Source: Pseudomonas graminis
GTDB taxonomy: Bacteria > Pseudomonadota > Gammaproteobacteria > Pseudomonadales > Pseudomonadaceae
DNA: 64,000 bases
Direction: 5' to 3'
NCBI RefSeq assembly: GCF_004364335.1
Contig: NZ_SOCR01000016.1
Span: forward strand, 62,001-126,000
This document shows, in pieces, positions 43,673 to 52,319 of this stretch; position 1 is the stretch's first letter, and each line of letters starts with the position of its first letter. The notes beneath the pieces are model-generated. The model made no database searches, was not told the origin of the DNA, and worked only from the letters and a program-made list of their open reading frames with translations. Position numbers and translations under genes: made by a program.

Positions 43673-44467
43673 ATGACCGACGATTCCACCCCCGCTACCG
43701 CGCCGCGCCAGCAGAAAGTCCAGTCGGCTGAAGTCGGCGTCGGCATCCTCAAGGCGCTGGCCGAGCTGGCGCCCGCCACGTCACTGTCGAAACTCGCCGA
43801 ATACGTCGGCATGCCGGCCAGCAAGGTGCATCGTTACCTGCAAGCGCTGGTGGACAGCGGTTTTGCCGAGCAGGACCCGGCCAGCAATCACTACCGTCTC
43901 GGGCGTTCGGCGCTGCAGGTCGGCCTGGCGGCGCTGAGCCAGCTCGATGTACTCAAGACCTCTGCCCCTGCATTGATCGCACTGCGCGATGAACTCAATG
44001 AAACCTGCTTTCTGGCGGTGTGGGGCAACAAAGGCCCGACGGTTGTATACGTCGAGCAGTCGCTGGGGGCGGTCACCCTGGTCACACAGATCGGTTCGGT
44101 GCTGCCACTGCTGAGTTCGTCCACCGGACTGGTGTTCGATACCTTTCTGTCACCGAGGGAAACAGCCGCGTTGAGAGCGGCGGAATCGGCCTCGCTGAAC
44201 GCGGCGCAGTTGAAGGAGATCGATCGGCACGTCCAGGAAATCCGCAGCACCGGGGTGCATCAGATTCATGGGATGTTGATGGCCGGCGTCAACGCGGTGT
44301 CATCGCCAGTATTTGCCATGGGCAACAAGCTGGTGGGTGTGGTGACGGTGGTGGGTTCGGCGTCGGTGTTTACCGGCCAGCGCCAGGCTGAGGCAGCGCA
44401 GAAACTGCTGCAGACGGCGCAGGCGATCAGCGCGCGGATGGGTGGGGAAATGCCGCAGCTGGCGTGA
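43673..44467 (+). CDS. hmgR: IclR-family regulator of homogentisate degradation
   Basis: The 264-residue product has the IclR winged helix at about residues 17-75 (VGVGILKALAEL, then SLSKLAEYVGMPASKVHRYL) and the IclR effector domain after it. It is divergent from hmgA-fahA, as HmgR is in Pseudomonas putida, where it represses the hmg genes and responds to homogentisate. The ATG at 43673 precedes the conserved sequence; the frame is open to 43613. The triple CGTAA site at 43587-43611 is its likely operator. Confidence 0.85.
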   Translation: MTDDSTPATAPRQQKVQSAEVGVGILKALAELAPATSLSKLAEYVGMPASKVHRYLQALVDSGFAEQDPASNHYRLGRSALQVGLAALSQLDVLKTSAPALIALRDELNETCFLAVWGNKGPTVVYVEQSLGAVTLVTQIGSVLPLLSSSTGLVFDTFLSPRETAALRAAESASLNAAQLKEIDRHVQEIRSTGVHQIHGMLMAGVNAVSSPVFAMGNKLVGVVTVVGSASVFTGQRQAEAAQKLLQTAQAISARMGGEMPQLA

Positions 44468-44550
44468 ACTCGCGATCACGAATAACGCGTGGGACATGGC
44501 TGCGCTCAAAGGTCCGTGCCAGTCACTGAACCCACCATGAACACGAATCT

Positions 44551-44768
44551 GTAGGAGCCGGCTTGCTGGCGAACGCGGTGGGTCAGCGAAATCGATGCCC
44601 CAGACTGATCGCATTCGCGGGCAAGCGCGCTCCTGCAGTGGATTTCGACAATTCCCATTATCTGCGGCGGGCACAATTGCGTAGGAGCCGGCTTGCTGGC
44701 GAAGGCGATTTACCCCGCACCGCTATAGTGAATGATCCACCCGATTCGCCAGCAAGCCGGCTCCTACA
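44551..44768. repeat. REP cluster (four elements)
   Basis: REP copies at about 44551, 44608, 44681 and 44746, in alternating orientation and of both subtypes, fill most of the 322-base gap between the converging hmgR and hppD genes. Nothing else is seen there. Confidence 0.85.
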
Positions 44769-44789
44769 AAGTGTGTATCGAACCAAGGC

Positions 44790-45866
44790 TCAATCCACCG
44801 CCAACACGCCCCGCCGCACTTGATCGCGCTCGATCGACTCGAACAGCGCCTTGAAATTGCCCTCACCAAAGCCATCGTCGCCCTTGCGCTGGATGAATTC
44901 GAAGAACACCGGCCCCATCAGGGTTTCCGAGAAGATCTGCAGCAGCAGACGCTGACTGCCGCCTTCGGAATTGCCGTCCAGCAAGATCCCTCGCGCCTTC
45001 AGCTCCTGCTCCGGTTCGCCGTGGTTGGGCAGCCGGCCTTCGAGCATTTCGTAGTAGGTGTCCGGCGGCGGGGTCATGAAGCGCATGCCCAGGGCCTTGA
45101 GCCGGTCCCAGGTGTCGATCAGGTTTTCGGTGAAGAACGCCACGTGCTGAATGCCCTCGCCGTTGAACTTCATCAGAAACTCTTCGATCTGCCCGGCGCC
45201 CTTGGACGACTCTTCGTTCAGCGGGATGCGGATCATGCCGTCCGGCGCGGTCATCGCTTTCGAGGTCAGGCCGGTGTACTCGCCCTTGATGTCGAAATAG
45301 CGCAGCTCGCGGAAGTTGAACAGCTTCTCGTAGAAGTTCGCCCAGTAGGCCATCCGGCCGCGATAGACGTTATGGGTCAGGTGATCGATGAATTGCAGGC
45401 CGGCGCCCTTGGGGTGACGGTCGACGCCTTCGATGTACACGAAGTCGATGTCGTAGATCGAAGTGCCTTCACCAAAACGGTCGATCAAGTACAACGGCGC
45501 GCCGCCAATCCCTTTGATCGCCGGCAAACGCAGTTCCATGGGCCCGGTGCCGATCTCGACAGGCTGCGCGCCCAGTTCCAGCGCGCGCTTGTAGGCCATT
45601 TGCGAATCCTTGACCCGGAATGCCATGCCGCACACGGAGGGACCGTGCTCCGCAGCGAAGTAGGACGCTTCGCTGTTGGGCTCGTTGTTGAGGATGATGT
45701 TGATGGCGCCCTGGCGGTACAGCGACACATTCTTGGAGCGGTGATGGGCGACTTTGGTAAAGCCCATGATCTGGAACACCGGCTCCAGCACGTTCGGGGT
45801 GGGCGAGGCGAATTCGATGAATTCAAAGCCCATCAGGCCCATCGGGTTTTCGTAGAGATCAGTCAC
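44790..45866 (-). CDS. hppD: 4-hydroxyphenylpyruvate dioxygenase
   Basis: The 358-residue enzyme converts 4-hydroxyphenylpyruvate to homogentisate. The iron ligands of the second vicinal-oxygen-chelate barrel are His162 (FIDHLTHN), His241 (GIQHVAF) and Glu323 (FFEFIQRKGDDGFGEGNF), one residue off the published P. fluorescens numbering. It feeds homogentisate to HmgA nearby. No CGTAA operator lies directly upstream, so it may be read from the maiA promoter 140 bases further on or from its own. Confidence 0.97.
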   Translation of the reverse strand: MTDLYENPMGLMGFEFIEFASPTPNVLEPVFQIMGFTKVAHHRSKNVSLYRQGAINIILNNEPNSEASYFAAEHGPSVCGMAFRVKDSQMAYKRALELGAQPVEIGTGPMELRLPAIKGIGGAPLYLIDRFGEGTSIYDIDFVYIEGVDRHPKGAGLQFIDHLTHNVYRGRMAYWANFYEKLFNFRELRYFDIKGEYTGLTSKAMTAPDGMIRIPLNEESSKGAGQIEEFLMKFNGEGIQHVAFFTENLIDTWDRLKALGMRFMTPPPDTYYEMLEGRLPNHGEPEQELKARGILLDGNSEGGSQRLLLQIFSETLMGPVFFEFIQRKGDDGFGEGNFKALFESIERDQVRRGVLAVD

Positions 45867-45908
45867 GGTCTTGCTCCTGCTAAAAAGTGAGAGGCACAGC
45901 GGCTCGGA

Positions 45909-45998
45909 TCACGATTCAGCGGGTGGCGCGCAGGAAATTCCCCGCACGCTGCGGGCGAGGAAGTCGCCGAAGATGAGTTGCAGACCGAAGCTTTTCAT
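45909..45998 (-). CDS. Possible 29-residue open frame between maiA and hppD
   Basis: A short frame starts 10 bases after the maiA stop (MKSFGLQLIFGDFLARSVRG at the start) and ends 42 bases before hppD. The nearest GGAG is 13 bases from the ATG, which is long. It contains a hairpin, CCCGCA-CGC-TGCGGG at 45941-45955. It may be an untranslated leader rather than a gene. Confidence 0.2.
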   Translation of the reverse strand: MKSFGLQLIFGDFLARSVRGISCAPPAES

Positions 45999-46008
45999 GG
46001 GGGAAAGA

Positions 46009-46641
46009 TTACTCCGGCTTGTCCGATTGCGCATCGGGATGGGCGGCCTGGAAGGCTGGATGCTGCAAAGCCAGCGTTTCGACCCGGCAAATACGCGGGT
46101 ACGGAGCCATGTCCACGTTGAAGCGTCGTGCTGCATACACTTGGGGCAGCAGGTATACATCGGCCAGGCCGACGGTGCCGAAACAAAATCCAGTGTCGCC
46201 AATCAGGGCTTCCACAGCGGCGAAGCCTTGGCTGATCCAGTGGCCGATCCACGCCGTAACATCGCCTTCGTCGTGGCCCATGCCGCGCAGGCGATTGAGC
46301 ACCGCGACGTTGTGCAGCGGGTGAATGTCGCAACCGATCAGGGCGGCAATCTGCCGATGGCGCGCGCGGTCCAGCAGCGCGTCGGGGAGCAATGCAGGTT
46401 GGGGGGAGAATTCTTCGAGGTATTCGATGATCGCCATGGACTGAATGATCACCTCACCGTCGTCCAGCCTCAGGGCGGGAACGCGGCCCTGGGGATTGAT
46501 CGCCAAGTAATCGACCTTGTGATGTTCGCCACCGTCGCGGATCAGGTTGACCGGAATGGCGTCGAACGCGAGACCTTTCAGCGCCAAGGCAATGCGCACC
46601 CGGTAGCTCGAGGTCGATCGGTAGTAGGTGAAAAGATCCAC
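46009..46641 (-). CDS. maiA: Maleylacetoacetate isomerase
   Basis: The 210-residue zeta-class glutathione transferase isomerises maleylacetoacetate to fumarylacetoacetate, between HmgA and FahA. The N-terminal active-site motif STSSYRVRIALALK and the NPQGRVPALRLDDGEVIIQS thioredoxin-fold block are typical. It starts with GTG at 46641. It is separated from hmgA-fahA by hmgR and hppD, and carries its own copy of the triple CGTAA operator. Confidence 0.93.
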   Translation of the reverse strand: MDLFTYYRSTSSYRVRIALALKGLAFDAIPVNLIRDGGEHHKVDYLAINPQGRVPALRLDDGEVIIQSMAIIEYLEEFSPQPALLPDALLDRARHRQIAALIGCDIHPLHNVAVLNRLRGMGHDEGDVTAWIGHWISQGFAAVEALIGDTGFCFGTVGLADVYLLPQVYAARRFNVDMAPYPRICRVETLALQHPAFQAAHPDAQSDKPE

Positions 46642-46682
46642 GGGAATGGCCTGTTATTGTTGTTTTGGTTTTTTCACTCCGG

Positions 46683-46707
46683 CGTAAGCGGCTTACGCAA
46701 TGCGTAA
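46683..46707. promoter_or_regulatory. Triple half-site operator upstream of maiA
   Basis: CGTAA (46683-46687), TTACG (46693-46697) and CGTAA (46703-46707) repeat the spacing of the hmgA site at 43587-43611. The site ends 42 bases before the maiA start. The gap bases between boxes differ at most positions, so the boxes themselves are what is conserved. Confidence 0.72.
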
Positions 46708-46768
46708 ACTGCGGCAATGCGCCATGGCTGTCAAGCTAAGGTCCGACCCGGCAAAGCTCCAGCCAGCC

Positions 46769-47542
46769 TCAAGCCCAGCCCTCCAGCCGCAGCGTGGCGC
46801 GCACCAGTCGCTGCTCCTCGCTTTCGATCTCCCGCAGGTTGTCGCAGATGTTCTGGATGTGCGCCACCGCCGCCTTGCGCGCCTGCTCGGGCAAACGCCC
46901 GGTCACCGCGTTATAGAGCCGGGCGTGATGGCGGTCTATCTGGCGCTTCTGGGCGTCGCGGTGATAGAGGTTGTTGACCGAGGCGAACACCGTGTTGAGC
47001 AGCAGATCCGTCAATGAACGCAGGGTCTGCACCAGCACCGGGTTGTGCGACGCCTCGCAGATGGCCAAGTGAAACGCGTGGTCGAGCCGCGCGTGTTCGC
47101 AGGCCGGCAATGGGTGATCATGGCCGGCCACCAGCGCGTCATAGGCCCGGGTGATCAAGACGAAATCCGCGTCGGTGCCACGCAGCGCCGCCAGCCGCGC
47201 GGACTCCCCTTCCAGCAGGCTGCGCACTTCAAACAGGTCGTAGAGCGTGCGTGGCTGGGAGGCGAACAAGTGCATCAGCGGCGAACTGGCGGTCAGCCCG
47301 AGCCCGCCCATTTGCGCGACAAACGAGCCCTTGCCCTGACGGGTTTCGATGATGCCCCTGGCGCGCAGCAGCTGCAGGCCTTCGCGCAGCGCGGTGCGCG
47401 ACACACCGAGTTTTTCGGTCAGCCGCCGCTCGGAAGGCAACAGCTGACCGACCTTGAGCACCCCGTCGACAATCAACCGCTCAATGCGCTCGCTGACGAC
47501 GTCGGCGACCTGTTGGGGGCGGTTTGTCTGCGGATTTTCCAT
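46769..47542 (-). CDS. glcC: GntR/FadR-family regulator of glycolate use
   Basis: The 257-residue protein has the GntR winged helix at residues about 8-75 (QLLPSERRLTEKLGVSRTAL) and an FCD ligand domain after it. Its length and place divergent from glcDEFG match GlcC, the glycolate-responsive activator. A GAGGAAA ribosome site supports the ATG at 47542; the frame is open to 47698, through a REP. Two TGGT-N3-ACCA sites, the usual FadR-type half-site form, lie between it and glcD. Confidence 0.86.
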   Translation of the reverse strand: MENPQTNRPQQVADVVSERIERLIVDGVLKVGQLLPSERRLTEKLGVSRTALREGLQLLRARGIIETRQGKGSFVAQMGGLGLTASSPLMHLFASQPRTLYDLFEVRSLLEGESARLAALRGTDADFVLITRAYDALVAGHDHPLPACEHARLDHAFHLAICEASHNPVLVQTLRSLTDLLLNTVFASVNNLYHRDAQKRQIDRHHARLYNAVTGRLPEQARKAAVAHIQNICDNLREIESEEQRLVRATLRLEGWA

Positions 47543-47596
47543 GGACAGATTTCCTCGGGTAAGGGCCGGGTCCGGTTTGCTCGGTCGAATCAATCC

Positions 47597-47684
47597 GTAG
47601 GAGCCGGCTTGCTGGCGAACGCGTTTATTGAGTCGGTACCAAGTCGCATGGACCACCCGGTTCGCCAGCAAGCCGGCTCCTACA
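47597..47684. repeat. Inverted REP pair between glcC and glcD
   Basis: GTAGGAGCCGGCTTGCTGGC and the inverted GCCAGCAAGCCGGCTCCTAC enclose about 48 bases. It sits within 60 bases of the glcC start, inside the 421-base divergent promoter region. Confidence 0.85.
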
Positions 47685-47732
47685 GATGTTCTCAACAATG
47701 CCCATTAAACGTGACGACCACGCTTTCTTCAC

Positions 47733-47743
47733 TGGTATGACCA
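47733..47743. promoter_or_regulatory. Upstream GlcC-type operator
   Basis: TGGTATGACCA is a perfect TGGT-N3-ACCA dyad, the pattern bound by FadR-subfamily GntR proteins. It lies 221 bases before the glcD start and 107 bases upstream of the second copy. Confidence 0.6.
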
Positions 47744-47839
47744 CGGATAACTGCTCGAACAGCAATAAGCGCGACGATACCTATACCAATGATATTAAAG
47801 TCTATTCACCGATAATTTCAGGATGCTTCGTCGCAAAAC

Positions 47840-47850
47840 TGGTTCGACCA
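47840..47850. promoter_or_regulatory. Proximal GlcC-type operator
   Basis: TGGTTCGACCA is a second perfect TGGT-N3-ACCA dyad, 114 bases before the glcD ATG. The two sites could allow looping or cooperative activation of the glc operon. Confidence 0.62.
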
Positions 47851-47963
47851 CCGCGCCGCCCGGTAGACACTAAGCCCCGCTGAGCCAATGATGCAAGCCA
47901 GCCATTGAGGTTCCGCCACGGAACAGGCTTCCAATAAAAACAAGACAGGGTTGCGAACCCATC

Positions 47964-49463
47964 ATGAATATCCTGTACGACGAACGCGTCGACGGCGTTC
48001 TGCCGGCCATCGACAAACAACAACTGCTCCAGGCGCTGCAGTCCCGGCTGCCTGATCTGGACATCCTCCATCGCGAGGAAGAACTGCGCCCCTACGAGTG
48101 CGACGGGCTCTCGGCCTATCGCACGACGCCGATGCTGGTGGTGCTGCCCCAGCGCATCGAGCAGGTTCAGACGCTGCTGAAGGTCTGCCACGAGCGTGGC
48201 GTGCCGGTGGTGGCGCGCGGTGCCGGGACCGGACTGTCCGGCGGCGCCCTGCCGCTGGAAAAAGGCGTGCTGCTGGTGATGGCGCGCTTCAATAAAATGC
48301 TCCACATCGACCCCGCCGGGCGCTATGCCCGCGTGCAGCCCGGCGTGCGCAACCTGGCCATTTCCCAGGCCGCCGCGCCCTATGACCTTTATTACGCGCC
48401 TGACCCGTCCTCGCAAATTGCCTGCTCCATCGGCGGCAACGTCGCGGAAAACGCCGGCGGCGTGCACTGCCTGAAATACGGCCTGACCGTGCACAACCTG
48501 CTCAAGGTCGACATCCTCACGGTCGAGGGCGAGCACATGGTGCTGGGTTCCGAGGCGCTGGATTCGCCGGGCTTCGACCTGTTGGCACTGTTCACCGGTT
48601 CCGAAGGCATGCTCGGCGTGATCACCGAAGTCACCGTCAAGCTGCTGCCCAAACCGCAAGTCGCACGGGTGTTGCTGGCCGCCTTCGACTCAGTGGAAAA
48701 AGCCGGTCGCGCCGTCGGTGACATTATTGCCGAGGGCATCATCCCCGGCGGCCTGGAGATGATGGACAACCTGGCCATTCGCGCCGCCGAAGACTTCATT
48801 CACGCCGGCTACCCGGTCGACGCCGAAGCCATCCTGCTGTGCGAACTGGACGGTGTAGAAGCCGACGTTCACGCCGATTGCGACCGGGTTCGCGCTGTAC
48901 TGGAAAATGCCGGCGCGACCGAAATACGCCAGGCGAAGGACGAAGCCGAACGCGTGCGCTTCTGGGCCGGGCGCAAGAATGCTTTCCCGGCAGTGGGTCG
49001 TCTGTCGCCGGATTACTACTGCATGGACGGCACCATCCCGCGTCGGGAATTGCCGGGCGTACTGAAGGGCATTTCCGCGCTGTCGGAAGAATACGGCCTG
49101 CGCGTCGCCAACGTTTTCCACGCTGGCGACGGCAACATGCACCCGCTGATTCTCTTCGATGCCAATCAACCGGGTGAGCTCGACCGCGCCGAAGCATTGG
49201 GCGGAAAGATTCTGGAGCTGTGCGTGAAAGTCGGCGGCAGCATCACCGGTGAGCACGGCGTCGGCCGCGAGAAAATCAATCAGATGTGCGCGCAATTCAA
49301 CAGTGACGAGCTGACCTTGTTCCACGCGGTAAAAGCCGCGTTCGATCCGGCCGGCACCCTCAACCCCGGCAAGAACATCCCGACCCTGCACCGCTGCGCC
49401 GAATTCGGTGCCATGCACGTGCACATGGGCAAGCTGCCCTTCCCTGAACTGGAGCGTTTCTGA
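47964..49463 (+). CDS. glcD: Glycolate oxidase subunit GlcD
   Basis: The 499-residue subunit carries the FAD-binding PCMH domain (ARGAGTGLSGGALPLEKGVLL near residues 78-98) and the C-terminal FAD-linked oxidase domain (HAGDGNMHPLILFD, GSITGEHGVGREK). With GlcE and GlcF it oxidises glycolate to glyoxylate at the inner membrane. It opens the glcDEFG-B operon and its stop overlaps the glcE start (TGATG). Confidence 0.96.
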   Translation: MNILYDERVDGVLPAIDKQQLLQALQSRLPDLDILHREEELRPYECDGLSAYRTTPMLVVLPQRIEQVQTLLKVCHERGVPVVARGAGTGLSGGALPLEKGVLLVMARFNKMLHIDPAGRYARVQPGVRNLAISQAAAPYDLYYAPDPSSQIACSIGGNVAENAGGVHCLKYGLTVHNLLKVDILTVEGEHMVLGSEALDSPGFDLLALFTGSEGMLGVITEVTVKLLPKPQVARVLLAAFDSVEKAGRAVGDIIAEGIIPGGLEMMDNLAIRAAEDFIHAGYPVDAEAILLCELDGVEADVHADCDRVRAVLENAGATEIRQAKDEAERVRFWAGRKNAFPAVGRLSPDYYCMDGTIPRRELPGVLKGISALSEEYGLRVANVFHAGDGNMHPLILFDANQPGELDRAEALGGKILELCVKVGGSITGEHGVGREKINQMCAQFNSDELTLFHAVKAAFDPAGTLNPGKNIPTLHRCAEFGAMHVHMGKLPFPELERF

Positions 49464-50560
49464 TGGATGCTCAACGTCAGCCGTCCTTCGTGGCTCAGGA
49501 CCGTGATGCCAGCGATGCGCTGCTGGAACAGGTCAATCAGGCGATTCAGTCCGCCCTGCCGCTGCGCATTCAAGGCGCCAACAGCAAGGCATTCCTCGGT
49601 CGCGAGGTGGCCGGGGAGGTGCTGGATACGCGTATCCACAGTGGCATCGTCACCTACGACCCCACCGAACTGGTGATCACCGCCCGCGCCGGCACGCCGT
49701 TGTCGGTGCTGAATGCAGCGCTGGAAGATGCCGGGCAGATGCTGCCGTGCGAACCGCCAAGCTACAGCGATGGCGGTGCAGGCGATGCCACCGTCGGCGG
49801 GATGGTCGCGGCGGGCGTGTCAGGCCCGCGCAGGCCGTGGTCCGGCTCCGTGCGGGATTTCGTCCTGGGCACTCGGGTGATCACTGGCCTGGGCAAGCAC
49901 TTGCGCTTTGGCGGCGAGGTGATGAAAAACGTTGCGGGCTACGACCTGTCGCGCCTGATGGCCGGCAGTTTTGGCTGCCTGGGACTGATCACCGAAGTCT
50001 CGTTGAAAGTCCTGCCCAAGCCGCGGCTGTGCACCAGCATTGCCCTGGAGATGGACAGCGCCACCGCCCTCGCCCGCCTGGCGCAGTGGGGTCAGGAACC
50101 GCTGCCGATCAGCGCCGCCAGCCACGACGGCCGCGTGCTGCGTTTGCGTCTCGAAGGCGGCGAAGGTTCGGTCGCCGCGGCCCATGACCGCCTGGGCGGC
50201 GAATCCATCGACCCGGCTTACTGGCGCGCGCTGAACGAACACCGTCTGGATTTTTTCACCGATGGCCGTCCATTGTGGCGCCTGTCATTGCCCGTCAGCA
50301 CGGCTGCGCTGGACCTGCCGGGGGATCAATTGATCGACTGGGCCGGTGCACAACGCTGGTTGAAATCCGACGCCAGCGGCGACGAGATTCGCCGCATCGT
50401 CAGCGCTGCAGGCGGTCACGCCACCTGCTACAGCCATGGCCTCGACGACAGTCCGTTTCAGCCGTTGGCCACGCCCTTGCTGCGCTACCACCGCCAGCTC
50501 AAGGCGCAACTTGATCCGCACGGAATTTTCAATCCGGGCCGAATGTACGCGGAGATCTGA
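49463..50560 (+). CDS. glcE: Glycolate oxidase subunit GlcE
   Basis: The 365-residue subunit has a second FAD-binding PCMH domain (GAGDATVGGMVAAGVSGPRR near residue 108) but lacks the complete GlcD-type C-terminal domain. It shares one base with the glcD stop and ends 3 bases before glcF, so the three are coupled. Confidence 0.94.
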   Translation: MDAQRQPSFVAQDRDASDALLEQVNQAIQSALPLRIQGANSKAFLGREVAGEVLDTRIHSGIVTYDPTELVITARAGTPLSVLNAALEDAGQMLPCEPPSYSDGGAGDATVGGMVAAGVSGPRRPWSGSVRDFVLGTRVITGLGKHLRFGGEVMKNVAGYDLSRLMAGSFGCLGLITEVSLKVLPKPRLCTSIALEMDSATALARLAQWGQEPLPISAASHDGRVLRLRLEGGEGSVAAAHDRLGGESIDPAYWRALNEHRLDFFTDGRPLWRLSLPVSTAALDLPGDQLIDWAGAQRWLKSDASGDEIRRIVSAAGGHATCYSHGLDDSPFQPLATPLLRYHRQLKAQLDPHGIFNPGRMYAEI

Positions 50561-50563
50561 ATC

Positions 50564-51787
50564 ATGCAGACGACCCTGAGCGAACATGCTAGAAGCCTGC
50601 CCCGTGGCGAAGAAGCGGAAAGCATTCTGCGCAGCTGCGTGCACTGCGGTTTCTGCAACGCCACCTGCCCAACCTATCAGCTGCTCGGCGACGAACTGGA
50701 TGGCCCGCGCGGGCGCATTTACCTCATCAAGCAAGTGCTGGAAGGCCGCGAAGTCACCGAGAAAACCCAGCTGCACCTGGACCGCTGCCTGTCCTGCCGC
50801 AACTGTGAAACCACCTGCCCTTCCGGGGTCGATTACCACAACCTGCTGGACATTGGCCGGGAAGTGGTCGACGCCGCCGTGCCGCGCCCATTGGGCCAAC
50901 GCCTGCTGCGCGACAGCCTGCGCGCTGTGGTGCCCAACGCCGGTCTATTCAAATCCCTGACCCAGTTGGGCAATTCCTTCAGGCCACTGCTGCCCGGCGC
51001 CTTGAAGACCAAGCTGCCCGGCAATATCCGCCCCGCCAAGGCTCGGCCGACAAGGCAACACGCGCGGCAGATGCTGATACTTGAAGGCTGTGTGCAACCC
51101 GGTTTGTCGCCCAACACCAACGCGGCCACGGCGCGAGTGCTGGATCGACTGGGCATCAGCGTCACGTCCATCGCCCAGGCCGGTTGCTGCGGCGCCGTGG
51201 ATTACCACTTGAATGCGCAGGAGCAGGGCCTGCAGCGCGCACGTCGAAATATCGACGCGTGGTGGCCGAGCATTCAGGCCGGTGCCGAGGCCATTGTGCA
51301 GACTGCCAGCGGCTGCGGCGCTTTCGTCAAGGATTACGGCCACCTGCTGCGCCACGACCCGGCTTATGCGCAAAAAGCGGCGACGATCAGCGAACGCACC
51401 AAGGACCTGGTTGAAGTGCTTCGCGCCGAACCTTTGGAACAGCTCGGCGGTTGCACGCGCCAGACCCTGGCCTTCCATTGCCCGTGTACGCTGCAGCACG
51501 CGCAGAAACTCGGCGGCGCCGTTGAATCCGTGTTGACCCGACTGGGCTTCAATCTCACACCGGTGCCCGACAGTCACTTATGCTGCGGCTCGGCCGGCAC
51601 CTACTCGATCACCCAGCCGGTGCTGGCCAAACAGCTGCGCGACAACAAGATGAATGCGCTGGAAAGCGGCAACCCGGACGTGATCGCAACGGCCAACATT
51701 GGCTGTCAGACCCATCTGGCCAGCGCCAACCGCACACCGGTCAAACACTGGATCGAACTCATCGAGGACGCCTTGCCTCCAAGTTGA
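50564..51787 (+). CDS. glcF: Glycolate oxidase iron-sulfur subunit GlcF
   Basis: The 407-residue subunit has two 4Fe-4S motifs, CVHCGFCNATCP near residue 28 and CLSCRNCETTCP near residue 75, and two CCG domains (AGCCGAVDYHL and SHLCCGSAG) that probably bind a further cluster or haem. It passes electrons from the flavin subunits to the quinone pool. Confidence 0.96.
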   Translation: MQTTLSEHARSLPRGEEAESILRSCVHCGFCNATCPTYQLLGDELDGPRGRIYLIKQVLEGREVTEKTQLHLDRCLSCRNCETTCPSGVDYHNLLDIGREVVDAAVPRPLGQRLLRDSLRAVVPNAGLFKSLTQLGNSFRPLLPGALKTKLPGNIRPAKARPTRQHARQMLILEGCVQPGLSPNTNAATARVLDRLGISVTSIAQAGCCGAVDYHLNAQEQGLQRARRNIDAWWPSIQAGAEAIVQTASGCGAFVKDYGHLLRHDPAYAQKAATISERTKDLVEVLRAEPLEQLGGCTRQTLAFHCPCTLQHAQKLGGAVESVLTRLGFNLTPVPDSHLCCGSAGTYSITQPVLAKQLRDNKMNALESGNPDVIATANIGCQTHLASANRTPVKHWIELIEDALPPS

Positions 51788-51853
51788 GTGCAGGCGCCCT
51801 GGCTCCGTATCAGACCGACACTTATGACACCCTTTGCCCTTCAGGAGATCTGC

Positions 51854-52261
51854 ATGAAAACCAAATCCGTACTGACCCAGACCGAAGTCACCCAGATCCT
51901 CGCCGCGGCACGCACCGAGGCGCAGAACAACGGCTGGGCAGTGTCCATCGCCGTCACGGACGACGGCGGTCACCTGCTGGGCTTCGAGCGTCTCGACGGC
52001 TGCGCGCCCATCGGTGGCTACATCGCCATCGAAAAAGCCCGCACCTCGGCGCTGGGTCGTCGCGAATCCAAGGGCTATGAGGAAATGGTCAACGGCGGCC
52101 GCACCGCATTCGTCACCGCCCCGCTGCTGACTTCGCTGGAAGGCGGCGTACCGATCATCATCGACGGCGAGACCATCGGCGCGGTGGGTGTGTCCGGGGT
52201 GAAGGCTGATCAGGATGCGCAAGTGGCCAAGGCCGGTGTTGCAGTGGTGAGCGCGCAGTAA
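51854..52261 (+). CDS. glcG: GlcG-family (HbpS-like) protein
   Basis: The 135-residue product is a GlcG/HbpS-fold protein, as found after glcF in the E. coli operon. The segments TDDGGHLLGFERLDGCAP, EKARTSALGRRES and VSGVKADQDAQVAKAG are conserved. Relatives bind haem or cobalamin, and the role in glycolate use is unclear. An AGGAG ribosome site supports the ATG at 51854 over the upstream open frame. Confidence 0.88.
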   Translation: MKTKSVLTQTEVTQILAAARTEAQNNGWAVSIAVTDDGGHLLGFERLDGCAPIGGYIAIEKARTSALGRRESKGYEEMVNGGRTAFVTAPLLTSLEGGVPIIIDGETIGAVGVSGVKADQDAQVAKAGVAVVSAQ

Positions 52262-52319
52262 CGCCCCCAGCGATCGCCTGCAGCAACGCTGCAGACCCAA
52301 TTCATGATGGAGACCCCAG

